In this document: piece after piece, positions 45,915 through 55,964 of the stretch | Position numbering within the stretch: position 1 is the first letter of the stretch | Layout: every line of letters begins with the position of its first letter | Source of the DNA: Brachynemurus nebulosus | Lineage: Eukaryota; Arthropoda; Insecta; Neuroptera; Myrmeleontidae | DNA length: 64,000 bases | Reading direction: 5' to 3' | NCBI GenBank assembly: GCA_035578155.1 | Contig: JAPWDM010000004.1 | Coordinates: 37,892,803-37,956,802, forward strand | Made by a program: the position numbers and the translations under genes | The notes under the pieces: model-generated | The model's database searches: none | The model's input: the letters and a program-made list of their open reading frames with translations, nothing else | What the model was told of the DNA's origin: nothing

Positions 45915-47438
45915 GTGAAGCGCCGGCCATAGAAGTTTTACTTCGCCTGACGGTGCTTGTGGATGCTCGGTCGTAGTGGTTGTAGTGGCCAAGACTGGAA
46001 TTTCGTGTTTTCCTGACTTCGTTAAGTAACCAAATGTGATGACGGCTATAGCGATTATAATAAGTCCAAGTATGATGTAGGTGCTGGAAATGTGGATGAT
46101 TCCGTGCGTTTTCAGTAGTTGAATTTCTTCTCTGTTTTCAGTATGATAATTTTTTAGCTTTTCCATGTTGAGCGGTTCTTCAAACTTCGTTTCGTTTATG
46201 GATAAGTTATGAAGCGGTAGGATTCTAAGGTTGCTTTGGAATAGTTGTTCCCTATGTTCGTACACAATTCCATTTATGGTAACGGTGCACTGGTGGAATT
46301 TTATCAATATTGTCCCATTTATTTCACGTTCCTTGATACCACATGTCGTAGATAATAACGTATTTGGAAAATTGATTAAGAGTAAGTACTCGTTGAACAG
46401 GAATTTAAGTTGTTCCTGTTTGAGATATTCGGTGTAGACACAGTGTCCTTCGTTGTTAAGTAGAATGTTTCCAAGACATTGGTTTTCCTGGGTTTTCGTC
46501 AATGTTGTGAAATCGTTATCGCAGATGAAGATGTTGCAAATTTTTCGACATGCTTTCTCCATTAAATACAAACATTCCCCGTTTACGAGTGCATAATTTT
46601 TATTAAGTTTGATAGTTTTTTGATAGACATTAGGAATTGATTCGACGTAGTCGAGTCGAAAGGGTAGTTTATGAAATACTGGGATTTGAACGTTGAAAAT
46701 TATGTTGGTATTGTTATAGTATGCTTGGACGTTAAGAAATTCATAAACTTCTTCCAAAGAATTGATAGGAATATTTTGTTCGGTTAATAATTTTAAAGTA
46801 TAGTCTAATTCGTCAGGTATTAGAATATTTTTCGGCATAATGTTCAGTTTAGCCATGTTAATTGTTTGCATTACATCTTTGATATGAGAGTTTAGGTATT
46901 CGATATTGTAAATTATTTGTGTCAAATACTGAGAATATTTAATTAAATGTTCCTCCCTTCTAACTTCATTTGCTAAATTACCGGAAAAATGATTTAAGTA
47001 TGCATTAATTACATCTTGTTGTTGATTTATGTGTTCAGTTATTTTATTAAATCTATCAATCATCTGAGTGTTGATTTTTACTTGCTTATTTAATTGTGTT
47101 GCCATATTATCCTGATTATTTTTTAGAATTTCAATGTAATTTTTTATTTTTATGGCGTCATTATCGTCCATGTTTCCTGTTATGTATTTTATGGCTGATC
47201 CGAGGCCATTGATGAGACCGCGCCTGTTTCTTTTAATTTTTCTTGGATAAATCATTTTAAAATTATTTTGGAGTTCATTAAATTTCAGTTGTACTGTAGT
47301 TTTTAAATCCTTAAATTTTATATCATCATGAATAAGCTTAATATTAGAATCTAGTTTTTCGATATTTTCTTTATAATTATCTAAGTTAATAATGTGAATA
47401 AGGTTGGAGTGAGATTTGATCAATTTTGCATTTCCCAA
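45912..47438 (-). CDS. env: Env-like glycoprotein, errantivirus A
   Basis: The 508-codon frame encodes an insect errantivirus envelope of the class related to baculovirus F fusion proteins. A furin-like site RNRR (residues 70-73) precedes a conserved fusion-peptide-like block GLINGLGSAIKYITGN. A long helical stretch follows, then a Cys-rich ectodomain, a hydrophobic transmembrane segment at about 449-471 (IILGLIIIAIAVITFGYL) and a 36-residue tail with EVKLLWPAL. No signal peptide is visible and the first codon is TTG, directly after the pol stop. In errantiviruses env is expressed from a spliced RNA, so the start and signal probably come from an upstream exon. The frame is uninterrupted. It ends within the polypurine tract. 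Confidence 0.88.
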   Translation of the reverse strand: MGNAKLIKSHSNLIHIINLDNYKENIEKLDSNIKLIHDDIKFKDLKTTVQLKFNELQNNFKMIYPRKIKRNRRGLINGLGSAIKYITGNMDDNDAIKIKNYIEILKNNQDNMATQLNKQVKINTQMIDRFNKITEHINQQQDVINAYLNHFSGNLANEVRREEHLIKYSQYLTQIIYNIEYLNSHIKDVMQTINMAKLNIMPKNILIPDELDYTLKLLTEQNIPINSLEEVYEFLNVQAYYNNTNIIFNVQIPVFHKLPFRLDYVESIPNVYQKTIKLNKNYALVNGECLYLMEKACRKICNIFICDNDFTTLTKTQENQCLGNILLNNEGHCVYTEYLKQEQLKFLFNEYLLLINFPNTLLSTTCGIKEREINGTILIKFHQCTVTINGIVYEHREQLFQSNLRILPLHNLSINETKFEEPLNMEKLKNYHTENREEIQLLKTHGIIHISSTYIILGLIIIAIAVITFGYLTKSGKHEIPVLATTTTTTEHPQAPSGEVKLLWPALH

Positions 47439-47439
47439 A

Positions 47440-50400
47440 TTAATCGCGAGAAGTCCCGGGTTGTGGGTCAGGTCTTGTATGTCTATTGTCTGCGTCGTTG
47501 TTGTCGTTATTATTGTTAACCTGCAATTTTAAACGTCTTTTTAGTTTCTGTTTGTGTAGTTTTCTATTGTTTACGTCGATTAATGTTTTTCCATGATCTT
47601 CTTTAACTTTTGTTTGTTTAAATTTTGGTGTTAATTTGTTGTTGCATCTTTCATGTATTTCAAATATTTTATCACCTGGGTTCAAAGCTATTGGATCTTC
47701 CCTATCTCTATTAAGTTTATCTATGAGTTTAATTTTGTTTTGTTCTACCCTATTATTTACTTTTTCATAGAGTTGTTCTTTATGATTTTGCATTGCTTCT
47801 GGGTTAGGTTCTAAGTGAGCATCATATTTCCTACCAAAAAATAACTCGAATGGTGTAAATTTAGTTACCGAATGAATTGAATTATTATAGGTGGCTATTG
47901 ACACTGATAATTTATCTTTGTGGTTCATTTCTGGATTTTCTTTATGAACTATTCTATAAATTTCTAGCAAGGTAGAATGAAAACGTTCTACAGGTGAATT
48001 TGAATTTGAATTCCGAATTGATGTAACATGTAGTTCAATGTTTGCTTGGCTAAGGAATTGTCTGAATGTGATAGAATTAAATGATTTTTCAGAGTCGGCA
48101 ACTAGTAATTTTGGTGGACCGTAATTCGCAATAAATTTCCTGATTTGGGAAATTATGTGAATCGTATTTCTAGACTCTAGGGTGTATGCCTGAGCAAACT
48201 TGGAAAATTTGTCAACTAAAGTTAACATATGTTCATTATTTAGGTAAAATATATCAATGTGAATTATTTCCAAAGGTTTTTTGGGTGTTTGTGTTAATGA
48301 ATATTTTATTTTCGGTGGTCGTCTGTCATATTTTACGGAATTGCAAATATTACAGTTGTTTATATGAAATGAAATTTTTGATTTTAATGAGGGAAAATAG
48401 TATTCGCGTCTTAAATGTAAAAATGTTTCTTGTATTCCGCGATGATTACTTTTCTGATGGTATTCCTGAATAATTCTATCCTGTTCGTCTTCGTCCTCTA
48501 CGTCGGTTAAAATTTTTGTGCAACGAATTAATCTAAATTGTTTTGATCGGCTAAAATATTGTGAGTAAATATCTTGTAGTCTAAGGAATGTTTCCTCATC
48601 TTCACAATAAATTGCTGTTAGTTTTTTAGGGAAAAGGTAGCATTTAAATATATTAACAAGGATTTGATTGGTATATTGGGGAAATTGGAAGGTTTGTCTT
48701 CGTTTTTTGAAAGTGACTGAGATAATTCTATTCGGACGATTTCTACTGATGATCAAAACTAATTGTTCGCTAAAATCGTTGAGTGGGTTTTCGGATATAC
48801 GAATGTAATCGGTTTCATCTTCTTGTCCACTATGCTGAGTCTGAGCGTCGCTTGAGGGTGCTTCATTTTCGATGGAGCTTATTTCGTTGTGTTCTTCGTT
48901 GATGTTTATTTCAGGTTTAATTCTTGATAGAGCGTCAGCATTTGTATTGTATTTCCCGGATTTGTGGATGATCTCATAATCAAATTCTTCCAGCTTCAAT
49001 CTCCAGCGAACTAATTTTGAGTTTGGCTCCTTTAACGACATGAGCCACGTTAAAGGTTTGTGGTCGGTAATGATTTTGAACTTCCTTCCGAAGAGGTACG
49101 GCCGAAAATATTTCGTTGCCCAAACGATTGCCAAAAGTTCTTTTTCAATTGTAGAATATTTCTCCTCGGTGGATGTTAGCGTTCTTGATGCGAAGCAAAT
49201 GGGCTTGTCCTGGCCTATTGATCCTTGTGAAAGGATTGCTCCGATCGCATAGTTGCTCGCGTCAGTAGTGAGGTTGAAAGGTTTGGAGAAATCAGGATAG
49301 GCCAATATGGGATCTGTTGTTAATAGTTTTTTGCAAGTTTCGAAACAGTGTAGATATTCTGGTGTAATTTTGATTTCTTGTCCCTTTTTTAAGCACTTTG
49401 TCATCGGTTTTGTGATTTTGGCAAAGTCCCTTATGAACTTACGATAGTAGCCCAAAAGACCAAGGAAACCTTTTATCTCTTTTTGGGTTTTAGGTAAGGG
49501 ATAGTTGGTAATTGCTCTAATTTTGTCAGGGTTCGGTTTGACACCTGCACTTGTCACTATGTGGCCAAGGAAAGCAATTTCTCGATGTAGAAACTCCGAT
49601 TTATCGAGTTGAACTTTCAAATTTGCCGATTTTAGTCGTTGGAATACTTTCTTGAGGTTCTCTATATGTTCTTGCAACGATGTTGAGAAAATAATGATGT
49701 CGTCCATATAAACAAGGCAGATGGTGCCTTGTAATTCCCGGAGGACGTTGTCCATCACCCGTTGGAATGTAGACGGCGCATTTTTCAATCCAAAAGGCAT
49801 CCTCACGTACTCATAATGGCCATTTTCGACTGAAAAAGCTGTTTTCGGAATATCCTTTGGGTCTACCTCGATTTGATGGAACCCACTTGCTAAGTCCAGT
49901 GTCGTAAAATACATACATTTTCCAAGCTTATCGAGGATGTCGGTGATATTCGGGATTGGGTAACGATCGTCAATGGTCTTCTCGTTGATTTTCCTATAAT
50001 CGACGACCAGTCGCCATTTCTGTTTTCCAGAAGCGTCGATTTTTTTTGGAACTATCCAAATCGGTGATGACCATGGTGAAAAGCTCGGTCGGATGATTCC
50101 CTGTTTAAGCATTTTGTCCAGTTGTTGTTTGACTTCTTCTTTATGGATTTGTGGGTACCTGTATGATTTGGTATAAACTGGCAAATCATCCTTTGTTATT
50201 ATCCTATGTTTTATTTGATTGGTGAAGGTAAGTTGTTGTCCTTCTTTGTAAAATATGTCTTCAAATTCACGACACAATGATATGATACTTCGTCGTTCTT
50301 CTGAATTTAGATGGTTTACTCTAATTAGAGATTCAATTGGAGGTAATTCGCTGTATTCTTGGGTTATTTGGTGAGTGTTAAATTCAATTACTTCATGATA

Positions 50401-50628
50401 GAGTAGCTCAACTTTTAGTGGTTGTTCGACGAAGAAGGTTTGTTGAGAATTAGAAAGATTTATAGTAGGAGCAATTATGTGCCAATCTTTTGCTAAGTAG
50501 ATACCGGCAGGGATAAGGAAATTTTTATTTATATATGTATCAGGAAGAATTACGTCACCGTTTTGGATGTCTACGGGTAGTTTAGTGATAATTTTGTTAT
50601 TAGGTGGAATCTTGTATTGTCCGCTCAT
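47440..50628 (-). CDS. pol: Pol polyprotein (RT-RNase H-integrase), errantivirus A
   Basis: The 1062-codon frame is open throughout. Reverse transcriptase blocks include FTTLDLASGFHQI (about 241-253) and the active site LVYMDDII (YMDD 307-310). RNase H shows LTTDASNYAIGAILSQG (Asp 456), ELLAIVWA (Glu 498) and TDHKPL (Asp 522). The HHCC zinc finger of integrase is at His 724, His 729, Cys 759 and Cys 762. The catalytic core D,D35E is at Asp 792 (HIDIF), Asp 845 (VADSEK) and Glu 881 (PVERFHS). The tail is basic and Asn/Asp-rich. The frame remains open upstream of the first ATG for about 17 codons (matching the B copy through KPNFMS) until the inserted DNA begins. In an intact element it would continue from pro. 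Confidence 0.93.
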   Translation of the reverse strand: MSGQYKIPPNNKIITKLPVDIQNGDVILPDTYINKNFLIPAGIYLAKDWHIIAPTINLSNSQQTFFVEQPLKVELLYHEVIEFNTHQITQEYSELPPIESLIRVNHLNSEERRSIISLCREFEDIFYKEGQQLTFTNQIKHRIITKDDLPVYTKSYRYPQIHKEEVKQQLDKMLKQGIIRPSFSPWSSPIWIVPKKIDASGKQKWRLVVDYRKINEKTIDDRYPIPNITDILDKLGKCMYFTTLDLASGFHQIEVDPKDIPKTAFSVENGHYEYVRMPFGLKNAPSTFQRVMDNVLRELQGTICLVYMDDIIIFSTSLQEHIENLKKVFQRLKSANLKVQLDKSEFLHREIAFLGHIVTSAGVKPNPDKIRAITNYPLPKTQKEIKGFLGLLGYYRKFIRDFAKITKPMTKCLKKGQEIKITPEYLHCFETCKKLLTTDPILAYPDFSKPFNLTTDASNYAIGAILSQGSIGQDKPICFASRTLTSTEEKYSTIEKELLAIVWATKYFRPYLFGRKFKIITDHKPLTWLMSLKEPNSKLVRWRLKLEEFDYEIIHKSGKYNTNADALSRIKPEININEEHNEISSIENEAPSSDAQTQHSGQEDETDYIRISENPLNDFSEQLVLIISRNRPNRIISVTFKKRRQTFQFPQYTNQILVNIFKCYLFPKKLTAIYCEDEETFLRLQDIYSQYFSRSKQFRLIRCTKILTDVEDEDEQDRIIQEYHQKSNHRGIQETFLHLRREYYFPSLKSKISFHINNCNICNSVKYDRRPPKIKYSLTQTPKKPLEIIHIDIFYLNNEHMLTLVDKFSKFAQAYTLESRNTIHIISQIRKFIANYGPPKLLVADSEKSFNSITFRQFLSQANIELHVTSIRNSNSNSPVERFHSTLLEIYRIVHKENPEMNHKDKLSVSIATYNNSIHSVTKFTPFELFFGRKYDAHLEPNPEAMQNHKEQLYEKVNNRVEQNKIKLIDKLNRDREDPIALNPGDKIFEIHERCNNKLTPKFKQTKVKEDHGKTLIDVNNRKLHKQKLKRRLKLQVNNNNDNNDADNRHTRPDPQPGTSRD

Positions 50629-51174
50629 AAAATTTGGTTTGTATAGTAGTTTAATTGTCGTGTAAGGTGTGTATAAGCATTTGTGAAATGTATCTATCTG
50701 TATTTCGGGTAAATTGTAGAGGACCGGTTCATGCTGTAATTTCGATGTCTGCCGGAAAAAAAAAACAAATGTGGCTGAGAATTATTGTACTTAAAGAGTT
50801 AAAGCGCGGTCACATATTTTTATTAAAAATAATTGCGTTTTATTATTAAATATTACATTTTAAATGTTACTCACATTTTTGATATAACAATTAATTTAAC
50901 ACAATTACTTGCATTATTTATTATTATTTAATAAGAGAAAACCGTAAAACTACTAAATCTTAAAAAAAAAGAAAATTATAATAAAAGTTTACAAAAAAAA
51001 TTTTTTAAAATAATTTTAACCTTTTTATTTTAATACGTCTGAAAAGAACGACATATTATGTATGTTTCTTATTCGGAGAGAATATACTCCAGTTGTGATA
51101 TATATATACATGCAAGCCCTAAGCGTATGTGTAAAAAATTGTGGATAGCAGTGTGTCTGAGTGTGTCAGATACG

Positions 51175-51410
51175 TTGTCGTACAAATTACGGCGCGGAGC
51201 GCCGTTATGAGAATGATGCGGGCGTCATACAAATTACGGTGCGAAGCGCCGTTGTGGCCCGGACGCTACGCGTCGTACAAATTACGACGCGGAGCGCCGT
51301 TATGAGAACGACGCGTAGCGTCGTACAAATTACGGCGCGAAGCGCCGTTACTAGCATGACGCATGGCATCCTACAAATTAGGGTCCCAGGCGCGGCACTG
51401 AGATGACCTT
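51175..51410 (+). repeat. 48-bp GC-rich minisatellite
   Basis: TACAAATTACGGCGCGAAGC starts units at 51181, 51228, 51276, 51324 and 51372 (47, 48, 48, 48 bp). Each unit contains the small hairpin GGCGCGAAGCGCC and a second inverted pair GACGC..GCGTC. As 48 is divisible by three, an 81-codon frame runs through it with a 16-residue repeat, but I do not regard it as a gene. Confidence 0.9.
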
Positions 51411-51437
51411 TTATAGTAATTATAATTTTCCTTTATC

Positions 51438-51675
51438 TTTTATACAAAATTTATAAATAAAAAACAGCATAAAATTATACGGTTTACACTGTATCAACAG
51501 ATCGGTTTGATTTATGTAAATTTGGGGCGTCAGTGGGTGGCGTCGGTGGGCGGCGCGCGCCACCCACCGACGCCACCCACTGACGCCCCAAATTTACATA
51601 AATCAAACCGATCTGTTGATACAGTGTAAACCGTATAATTTTATGCTGTTTTTTATTTATAAATTTTGTATAAAA
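51438..51675. repeat. 238-bp near-perfect palindrome
   Basis: The two 119-bp halves are reverse complements with a single mismatched pair and no spacer. The symmetry centre is at 51556/51557 inside GGCGCGCGCC. The core has two 13-bp units of GGCGTCRGTGGGY in each half, while the outer parts are AT-rich. Confidence 0.93.
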
Positions 51676-52380
51676 ATTTTTCGGCTGTATTAAAAATAAA
51701 TTATATTAAACTTATGCAGTTTTGAAAAAACGGTACTTAATTTTGTATACGAAATAAATTGCAGGTATAAATGTATATGTATTACTATGTTGAACTACAA
51801 ACACCCTTACCTTACACCCTTGCCGTTATTTATTAACACAAAATCAAATTTTATTACACATCATAAAATTATATGTATTTATCTTTGTTACTAACCACGA
51901 CCTAACAATGCTTGTTTGCTCTGGTGGAGCTGATGCACGACTTATCACCTTAAGCTGTGACAGACCAACAAATCACTCCAAGCAATTTACACTTTTTGGA
52001 TTTTAATAATTTTAGTTTGCTTCTAGTGTTCTGTGAGTACCTATGTTCTGGATGTTCTCTATGGAATCAATGTTCTATATGTCATAATTAAAATAAAATT
52101 TTTCCGTTTTGTTTTGTTTTTTTTTTTAAATTAAATTTTTTTTTACTTATTTTACTAGTTATATGTAAGTGTCTTTCGTAGTGTTTTATTATTTTTACCG
52201 TTTCCTATAAATAAATTATACACTAACTTGCTTTAAAATATGTGCTATATCGTATAGTTGTCATTATAAAAAATTGTAAAAAATATTAATAAATTTGAGT
52301 TTTCCAAAACAAAAATATGCTTCCGCGCTTTAACTTTTCATAATTTAAAATTTCCACCACTATTGCTTCGTTTTTATCGG

Positions 52381-52782
52381 TTAAAAAAAAAAATATCGCA
52401 TGTACCGGGCCTCTACAAAATTCCCCTGTATTTCTAATTTACTTAAAATATCAAGCCCAAGTAAACCGTCAAAATAGTTGTGAAATTTAAATACAATAAA
52501 GTCTAATTGTCCTTGTGTTTTGAATTCGTCAAAGATTGGTAATGTTACTCGTTTATTAAGTTTATGTGTCGTTAGAATTGTTTTAATTTCAACAGTCTGG
52601 GTTGTTTGTAAGTCGTCGGGGTGCACGTATTCGGGGTTTATAAAGGAGTTTGATGATCCTGTGTCAATAAGGAACTTTAATTGTTTTCCGGAAGGATGTA
52701 GGATATGAATATATGGGAGTTCTGAGCCATGCAAATTTTGATCTATGTATCCTCGTTGCTCGGGCAGGTCGATTGAAAATTT
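52381..52782 (-). pseudogene. Protease (pro) of errantivirus A, cut off from pol
   Basis: The frame is open from the slippery site at 52776-52782 and overlaps the end of gag in the -1 phase. It encodes an aspartic protease with FLIDTGSSNSFI, the DTG active site, and DGLLGLDIL near the end. After about LEIQG the sequence no longer matches the B copy and the frame stops at 52381 in a T-run, where inserted DNA begins. The protease domain itself is almost complete. It would normally be released from a gag-pro-pol polyprotein and process it. Confidence 0.8.
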
Positions 52783-54104
52783 CCATCGTCAATTTCAGCT
52801 TCGATTTCGTATGAGTAGTCGTAGTTTCCATAATCGTTCGTTTCCTGGCATTCAGTTTGATATCCGGTTACAGACTGTTCCCAACTGGCGTTTTGAGGAA
52901 TATTTTCATTCACGTATTCGTCCAGTTGATATTGAGCTCCTCCTGTGTGATGAATTTCTTGACTGGTGAAAGTTGGTTTACTTTGTTGTCTGAAGAAAGA
53001 GTGTCCCATTGGTTTTGGTTGATTTTGTTGTGGGTTTCTAATTGACATCCTGTTACTTCCGATGTCCATCGGTGTTGGAGTGTAGTGAGATGGTCCAGGT
53101 CTTTGCAAAAAATTATTCTGTTGAGGTTGGGGCGGTGGCAGTTGCCTTTGCACTGGTTTAGGTGGTTGATACGTAGGTTTAGGGAAATTATAATTGTTAG
53201 GCCTAGCAGGTTGATGATAAAATTGAATTGGATAATTAATTGGTTTGGGTTTTGGTTTGACAGCAATTTGTTGTTTTTGAATATAATTACTTCTAGCGTA
53301 ATAAATATTTTGTTCCTGAATACACATCGAAAATGCTTCGTGAAGGGTTTTGGGTTGGCGAGCCCTAATGGCACCACCTATTGGTTCTTTAAGTCCTATT
53401 AAGAATGCATCCTTACATAAATCTGAATACAGCTTAATTTTTGCCCTAACTATTATCTGGTCTGTTTCGTGTAACTTTATAAAATTTGTCATGGCGGAAA
53501 ATGTTTCGATAATTGAACCGTAAAATTGTTCAATGGTTTGGTTTGTTTGTCGTAAATTATGTAAGTCGCGTATTAGATTAGTCTCGTTTCGCTTGTCTGC
53601 GTAATGGGAAATAAGATTACTTTTAATTTCACCCCAATCTATGCTAGTTCCGTACATGTTTAGTACTTCGCTAGCTTCACCTGTTATTTTATTTCTAATT
53701 GCCCGTAACCATAGTTTACCTTGCGGTGTCCCATTGATTCCGGGTACTAATGCTAATATTTCTTCTACGTTACTAATAAAATCAAATAATTGACGTGGGT
53801 GCCCGTCAAAAGGAGTTAAATCTTTAATAGTATCGGGTAATCTTAGAGCTTCTAAATATTCACTAGCTTCATTTCGCGTCATTGTATTATTCGTATTATT
53901 TATTTCTAAATCTGAACAATTATTAATATTTTCAGTATTTGTTTCGATATTTAGATTAATTGGTTCTAAATTAATATTAACTAAGCTAAACTGGACTTCC
54001 TCAATCGTATTCAGCGAAGAGGAAGTGTTTTCAACACTTGCGTTTACTGCGCCGGGAGTGTTGGAAGACTCTCGTTTGTGGTAAGGAAAAAATTTTTTGG
54101 ACAT
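52743..54104 (-). CDS. gag: Gag of errantivirus A
   Basis: The 453-codon frame starts at ATG MSKKFFPYHKR, about 400 bp after the primer site. A variable N-terminus rich in Asn, Thr and Ser leads to the capsid-like region, with FDGHPRQLFDFISNVEEIL (about 98), LRAIRNKITGEASEVLN and YADKRNETNLIRDLH. The last third is rich in Pro, Gln and Asn. There is no CCHC zinc knuckle, as in several errantivirus Gags. Gag forms the particle core that packages the RNA. The frame is intact. It overlaps pro, which lies in the -1 phase. Confidence 0.88.
   Translation of the reverse strand: MSKKFFPYHKRESSNTPGAVNASVENTSSSLNTIEEVQFSLVNINLEPINLNIETNTENINNCSDLEINNTNNTMTRNEASEYLEALRLPDTIKDLTPFDGHPRQLFDFISNVEEILALVPGINGTPQGKLWLRAIRNKITGEASEVLNMYGTSIDWGEIKSNLISHYADKRNETNLIRDLHNLRQTNQTIEQFYGSIIETFSAMTNFIKLHETDQIIVRAKIKLYSDLCKDAFLIGLKEPIGGAIRARQPKTLHEAFSMCIQEQNIYYARSNYIQKQQIAVKPKPKPINYPIQFYHQPARPNNYNFPKPTYQPPKPVQRQLPPPQPQQNNFLQRPGPSHYTPTPMDIGSNRMSIRNPQQNQPKPMGHSFFRQQSKPTFTSQEIHHTGGAQYQLDEYVNENIPQNASWEQSVTGYQTECQETNDYGNYDYSYEIEAEIDDGNFQSTCPSNEDT
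52776..52782 (-). promoter_or_regulatory. Candidate -1 frameshift site, gag-pro of A
   Basis: The minus strand reads A AAT TTT in the gag phase, 33 bases before the gag stop. It fits the X XXY YYZ slippery pattern. The -1 phase from here is open into the protease. The same heptamer stands at the matching place in element B. Confidence 0.7.
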
Positions 54105-54510
54105 TAAGCACTCACAAAAAGAGAAAGAATGTAAATAATGTACTTACATGCACAATATTACACCTTTCATCGCCAGTGATGTGTTGTTGCTGGATTGTGT
54201 GTTGATCCAATTGACCGTTGTCGAATAGTTGTGAAACCACTGGTCCAAGTAAGCCGCCTGGATTGAACTCGTTACTGGTAAACCGCCAGTAATTTGTCCA
54301 CAATTTCACGAAGTTTTTATAAAATGACCGGTTGATTTTTTAATGTCCGTGTAGATTCTTTGTTTTGTTAAAGGATTAAAATCCACGCACTGTTGAGATG
54401 TGTATCACTCTTCTTGAGAAACCGTCAAGACCGAATTGTTGTCTTGATAACCCGTCAAAATACAATTCGCGATAGCACAAATTTCTTCAGCAATGTTAAC
54501 AAAATCCGTA

Positions 54511-54521
54511 CGACTGCGCCA
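54511..54521 (-). promoter_or_regulatory. Primer binding site of A
   Basis: The minus strand reads TGGCGCAGTCG next to the 5' LTR, overlapping it by one base. This is complementary to the 3' end typical of insect tRNA-Ser (CGACTGCGCCA), the primer known for 17.6 and 297. Matching stops after 11 bases, unlike element B. Confidence 0.75.
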
Positions 54522-54897
54522 AATATGTTTTTGATTCAAAAAATGTAATTAAAAAATAAAACTTTATTTTAATGATCTCCTTTACAAATACCGTTATTAC
54601 AAGATATAAACGAAAAGTCTTGAACAAACGAATAAGTCGATCGTATTTATACAATTTTGAAAGGATGCACGTGTTTTATTCGTTTGTTCAATTCAGCAGA
54701 ATTATCTATAAGATTTCTTTGTTTGGTGTGAAAATATCTGATTTTACAATTACATGAAATTACAGGAAATGAATATTATACTTTTTGATGTACAATAGTT
54801 TGATGAGAAAATGCTGAATATTGATTTTACATAAAATATAGAAAATGAAATAGGATCTATTTAATTTATTTAATTCTTAATAAATCGAATCCATAAC

Positions 54898-54898
<1 letters not shown>
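54521..54898 (-). repeat. 5' LTR of errantivirus A
   Basis: It is almost identical to 45525-45902, and is followed on the plus strand by ATAT and a (TA)n tract. Promoter activity would lie here for the minus-strand element. Confidence 0.92.
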
Positions 54899-54983
<85 letters not shown>

Positions 54984-55004
54984 GTTATGGATTCGATTTA
55001 TTAA

Positions 55005-55090
<86 letters not shown>
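54899..55090. repeat. (TA)n tracts with a 26-bp LTR fragment
   Basis: Two (TA)n blocks are separated by 54983-55008, which is the first 26 bp of the family A LTR (AGTTATGGATTCGATTTATT onward) in plus orientation. The next block leads into the plus-oriented solo LTR. The edges share TATACATAT, so unequal exchange or slippage between the neighbouring LTR starts is likely. Confidence 0.85.

Positions 55091-55939
<849 letters not shown>

Positions 55940-55964
<25 letters not shown>

Larger units (their letters stand above)
50802..52329. mobile_element. TTAA-flanked TIR element inside errantivirus A
   Basis: The left end AGCGCGGTCACATATTTTT and inverted right end AGCGCGGAAGCATATTTTT are each bounded by TTAA (50798-50801, 52330-52333). 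TTAA duplications occur in piggyBac and Kolobok; the ends lack the CCY start of piggyBac, so Kolobok-like is the better guess. It carries a 48-bp GC-rich minisatellite and a 238-bp palindrome, and no transposase. An outer inverted pair TTGTAGAGGACCGGTTCATGC (50714-50734) and its relative at 52398-52418 suggests it sits inside a slightly larger, earlier insertion. Confidence 0.65.
45525..54898 (-). mobile_element. Errantivirus-type LTR retroelement A (Ty3/Gypsy with env)
   Basis: 378-bp LTRs at 45525-45902 and 54521-54898 differ at about two positions and are flanked by ATAT on both sides. On the minus strand the order is LTR, tRNA-Ser-type primer site, gag, pro, pol, env, polypurine tract, LTR. 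ATAT targets, AGT-start LTRs and a tRNA-Ser primer match what is known for the Drosophila 17.6/297 group of errantiviruses. Gag, pol and env frames are open. A composite DNA insertion of about 1.7 kb (roughly 50680-52425) separates pro from pol, so this copy cannot make an intact pro-pol product. Confidence 0.92.

Noticed and set aside
51161..51406. 81-codon frame with a 16-residue repeat
   Set aside because: It follows from a 48-bp tandem repeat inside a non-autonomous transposon; no start context and no family likeness.
54572..54757. 61-codon frame present three times (45576-45761, 54572-54757, 55232-55417)
   Set aside because: It lies antisense or out of context within the family A LTR; its repetition reflects LTR copies, not gene conservation.
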